Source of the DNA: Terriglobia bacterium
GTDB lineage: Bacteria; Acidobacteriota; Terriglobia; Bryobacterales; Bryobacteraceae
NCBI GenBank assembly: GCA_020073305.1
Contig: JAIQFK010000004.1
Location: forward strand, 1-64,000
Length of the DNA: 64,000 bases
Reading direction: 5' to 3'
Below the pieces are notes generated by a model. The model was not told where the DNA came from, ran no database searches, and was given only the letters and a program-made list of their open reading frames with translations. Below are positions 50,347 through 59,905 of the stretch, one piece after another. The first letter of the stretch is position 1. The number at the start of each line of letters is the position of its first letter. Position numbers and translations under genes: made by a program.

Positions 50347-52206
50347 TCAACTGCCGCCCAGCCACCGTACCGGCGCCATGGTAATCCAGGGGACATAAGT
50401 GATCAGCAGGACGCCGAGCAGCAAGATGAGGTAAAACGGCGCCGTGGCGCGGTAAATACTGGTCATGGGCTGTTTGAAGCGGTAAGCGGCCAGGCACAGG
50501 TTCATTCCCACCGGGGGCGTCAGATATCCCAGCTCCAGGTTAGCGAGAAAGATGATTCCCAGTTGCACCGGGTCGATGCCGAATGCCGTGGCAATCGGTG
50601 TAATCAGCGGGACCACCACGATGATGGCCGAAAACACATCCATAAACGATCCCTTGAGCAGCAGGATCAAATTGAGCAGGAGAAGAAACTCGTACTTGGA
50701 GTGAATGTGGGCGTGGGTCCAAGCAATCAGCAGGGCGGGCAATTGAGCATCCACCAGGTAATTCGTGAAACCAACGGCCACGCCGATGATGAGGAGCACG
50801 CCACCGATCACAGTCGTGCATTCGACCGCCACGCGCGGGTAATCGCGCCGGAGGGAGAGTTCGCGATAAACGAAGCACTCCACAATGAACGAATACAGGA
50901 CTGTCACCGCGCCGGCTTCGACCAATGTTCCGAAACCGCCAAACAAGCCGATCAGCACGAGCGCCGGGATTGCCAGTTCCCATTTCGCGTCCCAGATGGC
51001 GCGCACGGCTTCTACCCCGGAGAAGTTCGCACGTCCCGCATGATGGCGAACTCCCTGGAAAACTCCCCAGGCCGAAACCAGAAGGACCATCAGCAGACCC
51101 GGCAGAAACCCACCGATGAACAGTTTGGAAATGTCCGTATGTGCGTAGACTCCATAGAGGATCACCGGAAGGCTGGGCGGAAAGAGCAGGCCCAGCGAGC
51201 CGGAAGCGTTGATGAGACCGATGGAGAACTTCTCGGGATAGTGGGCTTTCACCAGCATGGGAAGCAACAGGCCGCCCATGGCCAGGATGGTTACGCCGGA
51301 GCCGGCCCAGGTGAAGATCGCGAGAACCACTACCGTGGTAACGGCCAGGCCGCCAGGTAACCAACCAAACAGCGCCGTATACACGCGCAGCAGCCGGCGG
51401 CTGGCGCCGCCCTCCACCAGTAAGTAACCGGCGAAAGTAAACAACGGAAGCGACGGCAATATCGGTGATGCAACCAGGCGGTAGGTTTCCACCGGTACCG
51501 AGGCCACGGGCAAGCCTTCATTCCAGAACAGCAGCAGCGCGATGCCGCCGAGCGTCGCGAAGATAGGCAGTCCCAGAAATACGGCAATCAGGATCAGTGC
51601 GATGCCTGCTGTCAGGGCGGCGGAGCCGGACAAATGCGGGCCAGCAGCGAGCGCTACCGGAACCACCAACCCAAGCGCGGCAACGAGGCGCCAACGCATA
51701 CGCGGTGATGCACTCCACACCAGATACGCCGCCACCGCCAGGAACCCGACCGGCATAGCACTCTGCGCGACCCACCTGGGTATTCCTGCGGCCAGGATGA
51801 AGCCAGCCTCCCGCTGGGTGAGCACGAACTGCAGGCTGGCCCAGGCCAGGCACACCGCGACCGCGCCACCCACGGCGCAGGTGAAAATGCGAACCCGCGG
51901 GAGCCATTTCTCCGGCAGGAAAGTGTTCGCCGACAGCGCCAGCAGCCGGTCCGATTGAGCAGCCAGCACCGCGCCGATGAAAGCGATCCACAGCGTAAGG
52001 TGCTGCACGAACACCGTTGAGCCTGGAATGCCGGAGAGTTTGAACTGGCGAGCCACCAGCTCGGTAATGGGCAGCAGTGACATGACCGATAGCGCCGCCA
52101 CGGCGAGAAATCTCTCTATGCCGCCCGGTGCACGAACCGAAGCAGTACCCACCTTGGCCATGACCTTTTCTGCGCGCGAGAACGCCTGAAAGCAGATCGC
52201 GCTCAT
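50347..52206 (-). CDS. TRAP transporter fused permease (DctQM)
   Basis: A 619-residue inner-membrane protein that fuses the small DctQ part (about residues 25-190, four helices, with LLPITELVARQFKLSGIPGS) and the large DctM part (about residues 190-619), which has the typical LPLFTFAGYLLVEGG, GLLFPPSLPVILYGVYAHTDISKLFIGG and NLELGYLTPPVGMNLCLAAYRF motifs. The Na+-driven carrier takes up an acidic solute delivered by the periplasmic DctP. The start at 52206 overlaps the dctP stop by four bases. Met16 is an alternative start. Confidence 0.93.
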   Translation of the reverse strand: MSAICFQAFSRAEKVMAKVGTASVRAPGGIERFLAVAALSVMSLLPITELVARQFKLSGIPGSTVFVQHLTLWIAFIGAVLAAQSDRLLALSANTFLPEKWLPRVRIFTCAVGGAVAVCLAWASLQFVLTQREAGFILAAGIPRWVAQSAMPVGFLAVAAYLVWSASPRMRWRLVAALGLVVPVALAAGPHLSGSAALTAGIALILIAVFLGLPIFATLGGIALLLFWNEGLPVASVPVETYRLVASPILPSLPLFTFAGYLLVEGGASRRLLRVYTALFGWLPGGLAVTTVVVLAIFTWAGSGVTILAMGGLLLPMLVKAHYPEKFSIGLINASGSLGLLFPPSLPVILYGVYAHTDISKLFIGGFLPGLLMVLLVSAWGVFQGVRHHAGRANFSGVEAVRAIWDAKWELAIPALVLIGLFGGFGTLVEAGAVTVLYSFIVECFVYRELSLRRDYPRVAVECTTVIGGVLLIIGVAVGFTNYLVDAQLPALLIAWTHAHIHSKYEFLLLLNLILLLKGSFMDVFSAIIVVVPLITPIATAFGIDPVQLGIIFLANLELGYLTPPVGMNLCLAAYRFKQPMTSIYRATAPFYLILLLGVLLITYVPWITMAPVRWLGGS

Positions 52207-53213
52207 TTAGCGCCTCCGTTTCCGCGTGCGCGGAACTCGTCACGCAGTCTATGGACTTCATCGAACAGGTCGGCCGGGATCGTGTGGCCGCGCAGGTTGG
52301 GATAGACTCCTTCGGCCTCGTTGCGCCATTGAGCGATCACGGAGGCATCGGCATGCACTACGGTCAGCTTCCGTTTCTGCATGGCGGCAACGGCGTCGTC
52401 ACTCATCTTACGGATACCGCCCCGCAAGCCCTCCCCGGATTCACGCGCCGCCTGGAACAGTTCGGCGCGCTCGTTCGGCGGCAGAGCGTCCCACGTTCTC
52501 CTGGTAATGAGGGTGGCGCCGATCAACGGAGCCCATTTCACATCGTTCATGTACCTCGCCAGTCCGAAAGACTGGTTCAGCAGCGCGTACAACGGAGTCG
52601 TGGGAACTGCCTCGATCAGGCCGGTTTGGAGGCCGGTCAGGATGTCGGTTGCCGCCAGCGGCACGGCGCGAAACCGGTTGGCTTTCCAGAGTTCCAGCGT
52701 GTCGTTGTCTCCCGCCCAGGTGAACAGCTTCATCTGGCGCATGTCATCCAGGTGCGTCACCGGAGAGCGGGTGAAGAAATGCACCCATCCTGCATCGCCC
52801 CAGTTGAGGACGAGGAATCCGCGCGTCTCGATCATCTTCTCCAGGCGGGGAGCCATACGATCACGCACATAGTCGAGCTCGGCATACGATTCGAACATCA
52901 TCGGAATCTGCAGGCAGGAAACCCCCGGCTCGATTTCCGCCATACCCGCTCCGGAAAGAGCTACGGCCTGGATCTGGCCAATGCGCATTTTGTTGACCAG
53001 GTCGGGCTCGTCTCCCAGCACGCCTCCGGGGTAGATCGTGAGCTTCACCTTCCCGCCGGAGATCTTGCGCCAGCGTTCGCCCATCTGCTGCAACACCTGG
53101 TACCACGGCGAGCCATCGGGAGCGAGTGTGCCCATTTTGACCGCGGTCTGTTGCGCCGCTGCGGGCGCGAGTGAACCGATCAACAGGAAAACGGAAAGAA
53201 GGTTGTGAGACAT
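52203..53213 (-). CDS. TRAP transporter solute-binding protein (DctP)
   Basis: A 336-residue periplasmic binding protein with a signal peptide (LLSVFLLIGSLAPAAAQ). The DctP pattern is present: VKMGTLAPDGSPWYQVLQQMGERW, KLTIYPGGVLGDEPDLVNKMRIGQIQAVALS, and RAVPLAATDILTGLQTGLIEAVPTTPLYALL; the Arg of the first cleft motif, usual for carboxylate binding, is not sure. It hands its ligand to the DctQM permease encoded directly downstream. The ligand is unknown. Confidence 0.93.
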   Translation of the reverse strand: MSHNLLSVFLLIGSLAPAAAQQTAVKMGTLAPDGSPWYQVLQQMGERWRKISGGKVKLTIYPGGVLGDEPDLVNKMRIGQIQAVALSGAGMAEIEPGVSCLQIPMMFESYAELDYVRDRMAPRLEKMIETRGFLVLNWGDAGWVHFFTRSPVTHLDDMRQMKLFTWAGDNDTLELWKANRFRAVPLAATDILTGLQTGLIEAVPTTPLYALLNQSFGLARYMNDVKWAPLIGATLITRRTWDALPPNERAELFQAARESGEGLRGGIRKMSDDAVAAMQKRKLTVVHADASVIAQWRNEAEGVYPNLRGHTIPADLFDEVHRLRDEFRARGNGGAK

Positions 53214-53222
53214 GACGTCCTC

Positions 53223-54155
53223 CTAGGGTCTAGCCGGCGCGGGATCCAGGAACAACTCATCGACCCGGCCCAGCAGCCAGCGGGCGCGCCGTTGGGCGAC
53301 CAGATTGGCGAGGCGGCCCTCCGGCCGCCGGTCCGGATCGATTTCGAGCGCCCGGTGTAACAGTGACTCGAACTGGACGCGATCCTGGGCAGGCACGCTG
53401 GCATTCTCGGCGTACGAAAGATACAGGTCTGCCCGCAGGCCCTTCGAAAAATCGAGCGCCTGTTCGAAGTACCGGCGCATTTTCTCTTGCTTCTCGCCCG
53501 CTTTCGTGCCGGTGCGAGTGCCCTCGACACTAATCAGGAATTCCGGCACGGAGCCTTGACCCCAACTCTCGTCGAGTTCCGTTACGCGGTGGATCATGGC
53601 ATCAACCACCGGCAATTGCGCGATCATCTCCGGGTTGTCTTTGGAAGTGGAAATTGCGAGACCCAGCGATGCCGCGGTCCAATAGAGCAGGGGCACGTCC
53701 TGCCTGCGGACGCGCGCCAGGGCACTGGCGGGCTCGCTCTCGAGCGCGGACCCGATGCCGGGGTAGCGCAGCTCGAGGCCGCGCAGGCCATAAGCGTGGG
53801 CGCGCAGATACAAACGCCGGGCGCGGGTGCGCAACGCGTTGCTGCGCTCCAAGCTCTCGGCCGCGGTCTCATCGGCACGCTGGTTCACGAAGGCGTAAGA
53901 GTATTCCGTGAAGCCGCTGGCTGCGGCCAGCAGCAGTCCGCGATGCTTGGGCGATTCGGCGAGCAGACTTTCGATCAGCTTGAGCCCGAAAGGCAGGGCA
54001 TCGCCGACCAGGTCCGGGTCATCGTCGCTCTCATAGGTCGAGCCCCCCGATGCCAGGGCGTTGCCGATTTTGTTGACTGCCATGCGCTTGATCGAGCAGC
54101 CGGCTGTCACCGCCAGACACGTGCAAATCAGAAAGAAGTTTCGCGATGGATGCAT
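53223..54155 (-). CDS. TatT-like lipoprotein of the TRAP transporter
   Basis: A 310-residue lipoprotein with a lipobox LAVTAGC (Cys20). The rest is helical with TPR-like repeats (ALRTRARRLYLRAHAYGLRGLELRYPG; RRYFEQALDFSKGLRADLYLSYAENASVP; LLHRALEIDPDRRPEGRLANLVAQRRARWLL). This is the TatT family (tetratricopeptide-repeat protein associated with TRAP transporters, a trimer with a ligand pore). It is thought to work with DctP in the periplasm. It is encoded nine bases before dctP, completing the TatT-DctP-DctQM set. Confidence 0.88.
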   Translation of the reverse strand: MHPSRNFFLICTCLAVTAGCSIKRMAVNKIGNALASGGSTYESDDDPDLVGDALPFGLKLIESLLAESPKHRGLLLAAASGFTEYSYAFVNQRADETAAESLERSNALRTRARRLYLRAHAYGLRGLELRYPGIGSALESEPASALARVRRQDVPLLYWTAASLGLAISTSKDNPEMIAQLPVVDAMIHRVTELDESWGQGSVPEFLISVEGTRTGTKAGEKQEKMRRYFEQALDFSKGLRADLYLSYAENASVPAQDRVQFESLLHRALEIDPDRRPEGRLANLVAQRRARWLLGRVDELFLDPAPARP

Positions 54156-54164
54156 GGCATTACC

Positions 54165-55067
54165 TCAATGTTCGCGATCCGGTTGTATATCGGTGGCCAA
54201 GTCCTGCGGCGTGTTCGGCTCCGCGGAGCGGAAACGCAGGATCTTGCCGGGAATCCGGATCTCTGTGATGGCCCAGTCGCGGGGTGGCGACGGCTTATAG
54301 ATCACCGCGGTGGATGCGACGGCGCCACCCGCAACAAGGTCCACCGGCATGGTGAGCACGTGCTTGTATGCGGCAAAAAAGGAAACTTCACCCTCGCCCC
54401 CCTGCCGGTCCACAAGCAGCATCCTGTAAGAGCGGCGCTTGAGCACGGCTTCGCCGAGCACCACATCGTGCTTCAGGTGAACGCTAATACTGCTTTTCAA
54501 TTGCCGCTTGAGCTCACGCCGGAGTTTCTGATGCTCTTCGGCGATGTCCCAGGATGGCTGTCCGCTGGCCGTGCTGAGCGCCGCTATGAACGCCCGATAA
54601 TCGCGCTTACGCAGGCGGAATACGGCCCTCCTCATGCTGGAGTCTTCTCTCCAGCCGAGAGCAACGTAGTGCTTATGGCGTGTGAACGGCGCGAATACCG
54701 GCGCCAGCATGATCGCTACCGTGCAGTCGTGCGAGCAGGTATAGGCGTCCAAGTGCTCGCGGAAATACTGCAGGAGGATGGCGCCCCGGTTTCGCGTCGT
54801 CACATCGTGAGCGATCTCCACCACGCTGGAGAAGGGGATGTCGAAACCATTGCCCTTTTCAAACTCGCAGCGGATGCCGCCGGGAAGCGGCGTGAGCTTG
54901 ACGGATCGTCCATCCACGTTGCTTTTCTCCGCCGGGATTTCACCGAACAACTTCGCCTTCCAGACCATGCCGGGCGTTTGAGCGCCGGTCACCGCGGGAC
55001 GCTCGGCGGCGCAAGCACAACAGACAGCCAACAGAACAACAAAGCAGAAATTTCGTTGTTTGTACAT
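54165..55067 (-). CDS. Secreted protein of unknown function
   Basis: A 300-residue protein with a good ribosome site (GAGGTGA) before the ATG at 55067 and a Cys-rich signal (CFVVLLAVCCACAAERP), possibly a lipoprotein signal. No known domain is recognised; a beta-rich middle (FEKGNGFDIPFSSVVEIAHDVTTRNRG) is followed by Cys in YTCSHDCTVAIML and a charged helical segment. Its stop is nine bases before the TatT gene, and its start is seven bases after the barrel gene stop, so it belongs to the TRAP operon. A role in handling the transported substrate at the outer surface is possible. Confidence 0.72.
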   Translation of the reverse strand: MYKQRNFCFVVLLAVCCACAAERPAVTGAQTPGMVWKAKLFGEIPAEKSNVDGRSVKLTPLPGGIRCEFEKGNGFDIPFSSVVEIAHDVTTRNRGAILLQYFREHLDAYTCSHDCTVAIMLAPVFAPFTRHKHYVALGWREDSSMRRAVFRLRKRDYRAFIAALSTASGQPSWDIAEEHQKLRRELKRQLKSSISVHLKHDVVLGEAVLKRRSYRMLLVDRQGGEGEVSFFAAYKHVLTMPVDLVAGGAVASTAVIYKPSPPRDWAITEIRIPGKILRFRSAEPNTPQDLATDIQPDREH

Positions 55068-55073
55068 AGCACG

Positions 55074-55733
55074 TCACCTCGCATAAAGCTTGATCACCAC
55101 GCCGGCTCCCAGACGAAAATGGCTCTGCCACGAACGGGCCAGCGGGTTTATCAGGTAATTGCCGGCGAGCAACGGCTCGCGATGGAAGTGGGTCAGAAGG
55201 TAATCCGCCTGTAGGACCCGAATGGCAAAGTGCGGCCTGACATTCACGTCCAGCCCGCCGCCGAATGCCATGGCAAACCCGGAATCGTTGGTAATCACAC
55301 TTACGTTGTCTTCGCCGGGCGCGACCGGGGTGATGCTGGGCACGGTTAGATGCGTTGTACCTACGCCAGCCAGCACGTGAGTGAAAGCGGTCGACTTCTT
55401 TGTCCGTTTCGTGAACTGCGGACCTAACAGAAACTGCCAGTTTCGGAATTTGGTATCACGTGACCACCATTGGATACCCGGTCTCCATGACTGCATTCCG
55501 AAGTCCCCGAGCAAGCGGATGTTCTTGTGCGGAGTGAAACTGAAGCAGCCCTGCCCTCCGAAGAAGTTGGCCCTCCTGTCCGATGGGCTGGTTGCTGGTG
55601 GCGCTTTCGGCGCCCCGTACTCCACGTTGGCGTACGATGGTCCGCCGAAGATCTCAATCACTGGTGTCTGCTCCGCGGGCTGAGCGCAGACAGGCAACGC
55701 AGAAACCAGTGCGAGCAAGATTCGTCTGTTCAT
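55074..55733 (-). CDS. Outer-membrane beta-barrel-like protein
   Basis: A 219-residue protein with a signal peptide (residues 1-17, cleavage after CAQ). Alternating hydrophobic strands are seen (RRANFFGGQGCFSFTPHKNIRLLGDFGMQSW; FRNWQFLLGPQFTKR; AFTHVLAGVGTTHL; FAMAFGGGLDVNVRPHFAIRVLQADYLLTHF) and the end is YLI … HFRLGAGVVIKL, as in OmpA/OmpW-like small barrels. It follows the nuclease-fold gene and precedes the secreted protein gene by six bases in one transcription unit. It may form an outer-membrane pore for the TRAP substrate. Confidence 0.75.
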   Translation of the reverse strand: MNRRILLALVSALPVCAQPAEQTPVIEIFGGPSYANVEYGAPKAPPATSPSDRRANFFGGQGCFSFTPHKNIRLLGDFGMQSWRPGIQWWSRDTKFRNWQFLLGPQFTKRTKKSTAFTHVLAGVGTTHLTVPSITPVAPGEDNVSVITNDSGFAMAFGGGLDVNVRPHFAIRVLQADYLLTHFHREPLLAGNYLINPLARSWQSHFRLGAGVVIKLYAR

Positions 55734-55774
55734 CGCATCCTCTTCATGACGGCGCGATTTCGCCGGCGCGAAGA

Positions 55775-56860
55775 CTAGTTGCCGATTTCCAGTGTCGCGA
55801 CCACGCCTGCGTGGTCCGATGCCATCGCACCCCAGAAGCCGCCTACGCTCAGGCGCTGAATGGAGACCGGGGTCAGGCCGCGCGCGAAGATCAGGTCGAT
55901 CCGTTCCTGATACGAGATGGGATAAGCGCGGGCCTGGTCTTCAGGGAACAGCGGCCATGTGTAGCCGGGATTATCCGGGTGCAGAGCGTGCCAAACGTCT
56001 TGGAAGCCTCCATTCACGAGTAGCTCAACAGCCCCGGTGTGATCTGCACCTGACTCTGCATTGGCATTGAAATCGCCGATTAGCACGACGGGAGCATCTG
56101 TTGTCTTGAGAGCATCGAGTATCTCTTGAGCCTGCGCCAACTGGACCAGCACCGTCTGCGGAATACCTGGAATAGGACCTTCCAGATGTGTGCTGACAAA
56201 CCGAAATACCTGGCCGCCCATATTCACGTCAGCGGATTCCGCGCTGCGCAGAATCACGAGGCCGCCCAGCACGGGCAATGGCAAAAGCGTTTGGAAGCGG
56301 CGAGTTTGGATATTAAAGACGTCGAGACCGGACTGTTGGAGATCGCTCCTGACGAGGATGACATCCCGATCCGTCATCCTCAAGTTCAAGTTCTGCGTGG
56401 GGACCGGCACTTCCACGTCAAGCAGATTCTGAGCGACGGCGATCGCGTATTTGAGGTTCCGATGAGCCAGTTCAGACATCAACAGGTCGAGTTGATCGTA
56501 GAGGACATCGGCCGCGCCGGTGGGCTGCAACGAGAACGGCCCGGTCCGGTAGAGCGTTACCTCCTGCAGGCCGATGAGGTCCGGTTTCTGGAGGGCAATT
56601 TCTTCGGCTATGCGGGCAGCGCGTTGAGACACTCCGCTCGCGTGGATTTCGGCAAGGGTTGCAGCCACACCTTGTGCAAAGGACTTGTCGTCTGTGGCTG
56701 CGAGCACCAGCTTCAGATCGGTGCCCGCATCCATGTTGCGGGTCATGACCCGCACCGTTACTTTCTCGGACGCTGCTGCGCTCCAGCCAACCCCGCAGCA
56801 GCAAAGAAGGACGGAAATCGAGCGGAACCACGCTCCGCTCGTTTTTACTCTCGTTCCCAT
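55775..56860 (-). CDS. Endonuclease/exonuclease/phosphatase-family exported protein
   Basis: A 361-residue protein. The ATG at 56860 is chosen because GGAGG at 56866-56870 is well spaced; an ATG four codons upstream is possible. A signal peptide follows (SISVLLCCCGVGWSAAAS). The EEP fold is shown by VMTRNMDAGTD, LIGLQEVTLYRTGP, THLEGPIPG, VVLIGDFNANAES, and GAMASDHAGVVATL (catalytic Asn/Glu/Asp/His set). It may cut nucleic acids or phosphoesters, perhaps a phosphodiester lipid, outside the cytosol. Its end overlaps the upstream LolA-like gene by 16 bases. Confidence 0.87.
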   Translation of the reverse strand: MGTRVKTSGAWFRSISVLLCCCGVGWSAAASEKVTVRVMTRNMDAGTDLKLVLAATDDKSFAQGVAATLAEIHASGVSQRAARIAEEIALQKPDLIGLQEVTLYRTGPFSLQPTGAADVLYDQLDLLMSELAHRNLKYAIAVAQNLLDVEVPVPTQNLNLRMTDRDVILVRSDLQQSGLDVFNIQTRRFQTLLPLPVLGGLVILRSAESADVNMGGQVFRFVSTHLEGPIPGIPQTVLVQLAQAQEILDALKTTDAPVVLIGDFNANAESGADHTGAVELLVNGGFQDVWHALHPDNPGYTWPLFPEDQARAYPISYQERIDLIFARGLTPVSIQRLSVGGFWGAMASDHAGVVATLEIGN

Positions 56861-57672
56861 GGCAACCTCCATTCAGGGATCTTCCCTCTAAGTAGTGAAT
56901 TCAAGTCGTTTAATGTTACAAACAGGTCCTTGACTCCTAAATACGTGGCTGAATTGCAGCTACCCGTGCCGTCGTACATCAAGTTGTAAAAGCGCACGTG
57001 CAACTCGGCGCGGCCAACCAGGCGGGTCTCCACCGTACTGTCGATCGACGTGGGGATCGATACGCCGTCGCGAATCCCGTAATCGCGAGCGAAACGGATC
57101 CGCTTCAGGAAAATTGAAGGAACCTTGACGAACTGGCCGGCCTCGTGGAGCGGCATGCCCGTTTCCGCGTCTAACCACAGTTCGCCCTTAAATAGCCCGA
57201 CCCTCTTCTTCCTGGGCTTGAGCCGGAAAATCCATACCGCCTGTCCCTCCGGACCACGGGCGGCCTTCAGCCGGAATTCGTAGTTCGCCGGGGTGATGGC
57301 GATACTGCCGGCGTCACGCTCTTCGCTTTCAGCAGCCAAGTATCGGCTGATCACTTCCCTCTTCACGCCGGGATCCCCAGAGTAATCGAGCACCCGATAT
57401 ATCACCTGCCCGGCGCAAGAAATCCGGCGGTGTGCCCTAAGGGTCCCTGCCTTCTTGAGCTTGGGAAGCGTTGCTTCGATATCCGCTTCCATCTCCGCGC
57501 CCCGCGTGGCGGCTTGCCGTATCAGTTGAGAGTTCAAATACTTATGAATCACTTCGAGGCTGGAGCTTTCGATCCCGGTGGCGAAACTAGACTTAGCCGG
57601 TTCCGCCACGGCCGGCTGTACCGCCATCCAGGAAAGCTGGCAAATGGCCGCGATCAGGATTGAAGGTCGCAT
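56845..57672 (-). CDS. LolA-like outer-membrane lipoprotein carrier-fold protein
   Basis: A 275-residue exported protein. Met at 57672 is chosen because a signal peptide follows (MRPSILIAAICQLSWMAVQPAVAEP). The remaining part is beta-rich with strands like KREVISRYLAAESEERDAGSIAITPANYEFRLKAARGPEGQAVWIFRLKPRKKRVGLFKGELWLDAETGMPLHEAGQFVKVPS, characteristic of the LolA/YhbN-type half-barrel found in proteins that bind lipid (here named only by that fold). Its stop overlaps the nuclease-fold gene. It is the first gene of the eight-gene minus-strand run. Its true ligand is unknown. Confidence 0.7.
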   Translation of the reverse strand: MRPSILIAAICQLSWMAVQPAVAEPAKSSFATGIESSSLEVIHKYLNSQLIRQAATRGAEMEADIEATLPKLKKAGTLRAHRRISCAGQVIYRVLDYSGDPGVKREVISRYLAAESEERDAGSIAITPANYEFRLKAARGPEGQAVWIFRLKPRKKRVGLFKGELWLDAETGMPLHEAGQFVKVPSIFLKRIRFARDYGIRDGVSIPTSIDSTVETRLVGRAELHVRFYNLMYDGTGSCNSATYLGVKDLFVTLNDLNSLLRGKIPEWRLPWERE

Positions 57673-57996
57673 GGTCCTTGAACTCCGGCTGCCCGATTCG
57701 TCCCGAGTTTGCACCCAATACCAACGCCAGTCCTTCGGAAATGCTTACAAAAGCCTGATTGATTTCAGATCGAAAGCCCGGATAGCGATTCGTGGGTCAT
57801 TTCACCCGGGGTATTTCCGCAGATCGGTGCAACTTGGGATCCACCGGTTCGGTGACATCGTCTGTGACCAGAGGATGTAGCAAGTCACCTAGCTGTACTA
57901 CATTGGCAATAAAGGGTCCGGTACTCCCTTTTCACCGCCGTAATCGTATGATACGCTTCTGGTTAGATCAGGCGACCTGTAGTCGATTGGCGAGTT
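57673..57996. other. Divergent intergenic region between the TRAP operon and the CadC-like gene
   Basis: This 324-base stretch separates two diverging transcription units and must hold both promoters. I found no clear -35/-10 pair, dyad, small gene or RNA in it, apart from a modest AT-rich part near 57950. Confidence 0.6.
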
Positions 57997-59901
57997 ATGG
58001 CAATCTCGGAAGTTCAGGGATATGAGTTCGGGCCGTATCGTATCGATACGGACGAGCGGCTTCTGCACCGCAATGGGGATTTAGTCGCCTTGCCTCCCAA
58101 GGTCGTCGGCACTCTGCTTGTGCTGGTCGGTAACGCGGGCCGCATGGTCGATAAAGGCGACCTGATGAAGGCAGTCTGGCCCGACACCTTTGTCGAAGAG
58201 GGCGCGCTGACCCGGAACATTTCGCTGCTGCGCAAGACGCTTGGAGACACAGAGGACCAGGCCGTATATATTGAAACGATTCCCAAGCGCGGTTATCGGT
58301 TTGTGGCGCCTGTCCGGGCGGTTACAGTCGACTCCCACCACACGGTGGCGATCGATTCTGGAACGGCAGAACAGGTCGAGGCAGCAGTAGCCCGGCCGTC
58401 ACTCAACGCCGCAACAAAGTGGCTGACCCTGGCGGTTGCGCTGGTGCTCGCCGTCCTGGGTGTGGCTGCATACCTGATTCGCGTTCGCCCCGTCCATTCC
58501 GTTGTCAGTGTGAAGGCGCCCGAGAGTGTTCTCGCCGTTCTGCCATTTCGGAGTTTCAAGAGCGACAACTCGCAAGACTATTTTGCCGAGGGCATCACAC
58601 AGGCGTTGATTACTGATATCTCGAAGCTGGGGAATCTGCGAGTTATTTCCCTGGCTTCAGACGCCAGCGGACAGCGCGGAGCCGCGGCATTGAATTCCGT
58701 TGTGCGCGAGCAGTCGGTGAACCGGGTCTTGACGGGCACGGTTCTGCGCTCTGGGGGCCGTGTCCGGATTGATGCACAGTTGATCGACCCCAAGACGCGG
58801 GCGGTGCATTGGGCGAACTACTACGAGCGCGACATTGTCGACCTCCTGACGCTGGAATCGGCGGTGGCGGAAGCCATCGCCGGCGAGATTCAGGTAACCG
58901 TCACGGCCGAGGAGAGACAACGGCTCCAGCAAAACCGGAAGATCAATCCAACCGCGCTCGATAAATATCTGCGCGGCCGTTACTTCTGGAACCGGCGGAC
59001 GGAAGAGGGGTTGAGAGGGGCTGCGCAGTACTTCGAGCAGTCGATTGCGGCTGACCCCACCTATGCGGCCGCTTATACTGGCCTCGCGGACTCGTATTCG
59101 CTGCTGGGCTCGATTGGTGTCGACGGCATGCCGCCGAACAAGGCGATGCCGCTGGCGAAGGCTGCCGCGCAAAAGGCGCTGGAACTGGATCCGCGCCTGG
59201 CGGAAGCCCACGTTTCGCTCGCGTACGTCAAGTTATCGTACGACTGGGACCTGCATGGGGCGGAGCAGGAGTTTTCACAGGCCTTGTCGCTGAACCCGTC
59301 GTCCGCGACGGCCCATCACTGGTACAGCCACTACTTGATGGCCGCCGGCGATCTCGGCAAGGCGACCGAACAGATGCAGGAGGCGTTGCGCCTCGAGCCT
59401 CTTTCCCCCAGCATCAACATTGGGGTGGGATGGTGCCTTTATTACTCAAAGCAGTACGACAAAGCCATCGAGCAGTATCGTGCTGTCGCAGAAATGGAAC
59501 CGAGTCTGCCCCTGGCGCACCAAACCCTCGGCATGGCATACCAGCAGAAAGGAATGTACGCAGAGGCGATCGAGGAGTTCCAACGCGCGGCATCGTTTTC
59601 CGGCAACAACCCGGCATCGGTGGCCGCTCTGGCGAGTGCATATGGGGCCTGGGGCAAGCCGGTCGAAGCCCGCCGGGAGTTGGCGCGCCTGGAGGAGATG
59701 TCGCGTCATAGATATGTCCCCGCATTCTACTTCGCCTCGATCCACTTCGCACTGGGTAACACCGGGAAGACCTTCGAGTGGGGCTGGAAAGCTATCGGGG
59801 AACGCTGCGATTACCTGATGTATCTTCGTGTGGAGCCCCGCGTCGGTACGCTTGCCAGCCACCCGGAATTCATCAGAGCCATGGGCCACTTACACCCGTG
59901 A
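57997..59901 (+). CDS. CadC-like transmembrane regulator with winged helix and TPR repeats
   Basis: A 634-residue protein. Residues about 10-105 are an OmpR-type winged helix (YEFGPYRIDTDERLLHRNGDLVALPPKVVGTLLVLVGNAGRMVDKGDLMKAVWPDTFVEEGALTRNISLLRKTLGD; core WPDTFVEEGALTRNI). A single helix at about 141-162 anchors it. Then comes a FlgO-like domain (LAVLPFRSFKSDNSQDYFAEGITQALITDISKL) and at least five TPR units. Such membrane regulators sense envelope signals and are very common in Acidobacteriota. It may control the divergent TRAP operon or the two genes downstream, with which it is almost contiguous. Confidence 0.9.
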   Translation: MAISEVQGYEFGPYRIDTDERLLHRNGDLVALPPKVVGTLLVLVGNAGRMVDKGDLMKAVWPDTFVEEGALTRNISLLRKTLGDTEDQAVYIETIPKRGYRFVAPVRAVTVDSHHTVAIDSGTAEQVEAAVARPSLNAATKWLTLAVALVLAVLGVAAYLIRVRPVHSVVSVKAPESVLAVLPFRSFKSDNSQDYFAEGITQALITDISKLGNLRVISLASDASGQRGAAALNSVVREQSVNRVLTGTVLRSGGRVRIDAQLIDPKTRAVHWANYYERDIVDLLTLESAVAEAIAGEIQVTVTAEERQRLQQNRKINPTALDKYLRGRYFWNRRTEEGLRGAAQYFEQSIAADPTYAAAYTGLADSYSLLGSIGVDGMPPNKAMPLAKAAAQKALELDPRLAEAHVSLAYVKLSYDWDLHGAEQEFSQALSLNPSSATAHHWYSHYLMAAGDLGKATEQMQEALRLEPLSPSINIGVGWCLYYSKQYDKAIEQYRAVAEMEPSLPLAHQTLGMAYQQKGMYAEAIEEFQRAASFSGNNPASVAALASAYGAWGKPVEARRELARLEEMSRHRYVPAFYFASIHFALGNTGKTFEWGWKAIGERCDYLMYLRVEPRVGTLASHPEFIRAMGHLHP

Positions 59902-59905
59902 ACGA

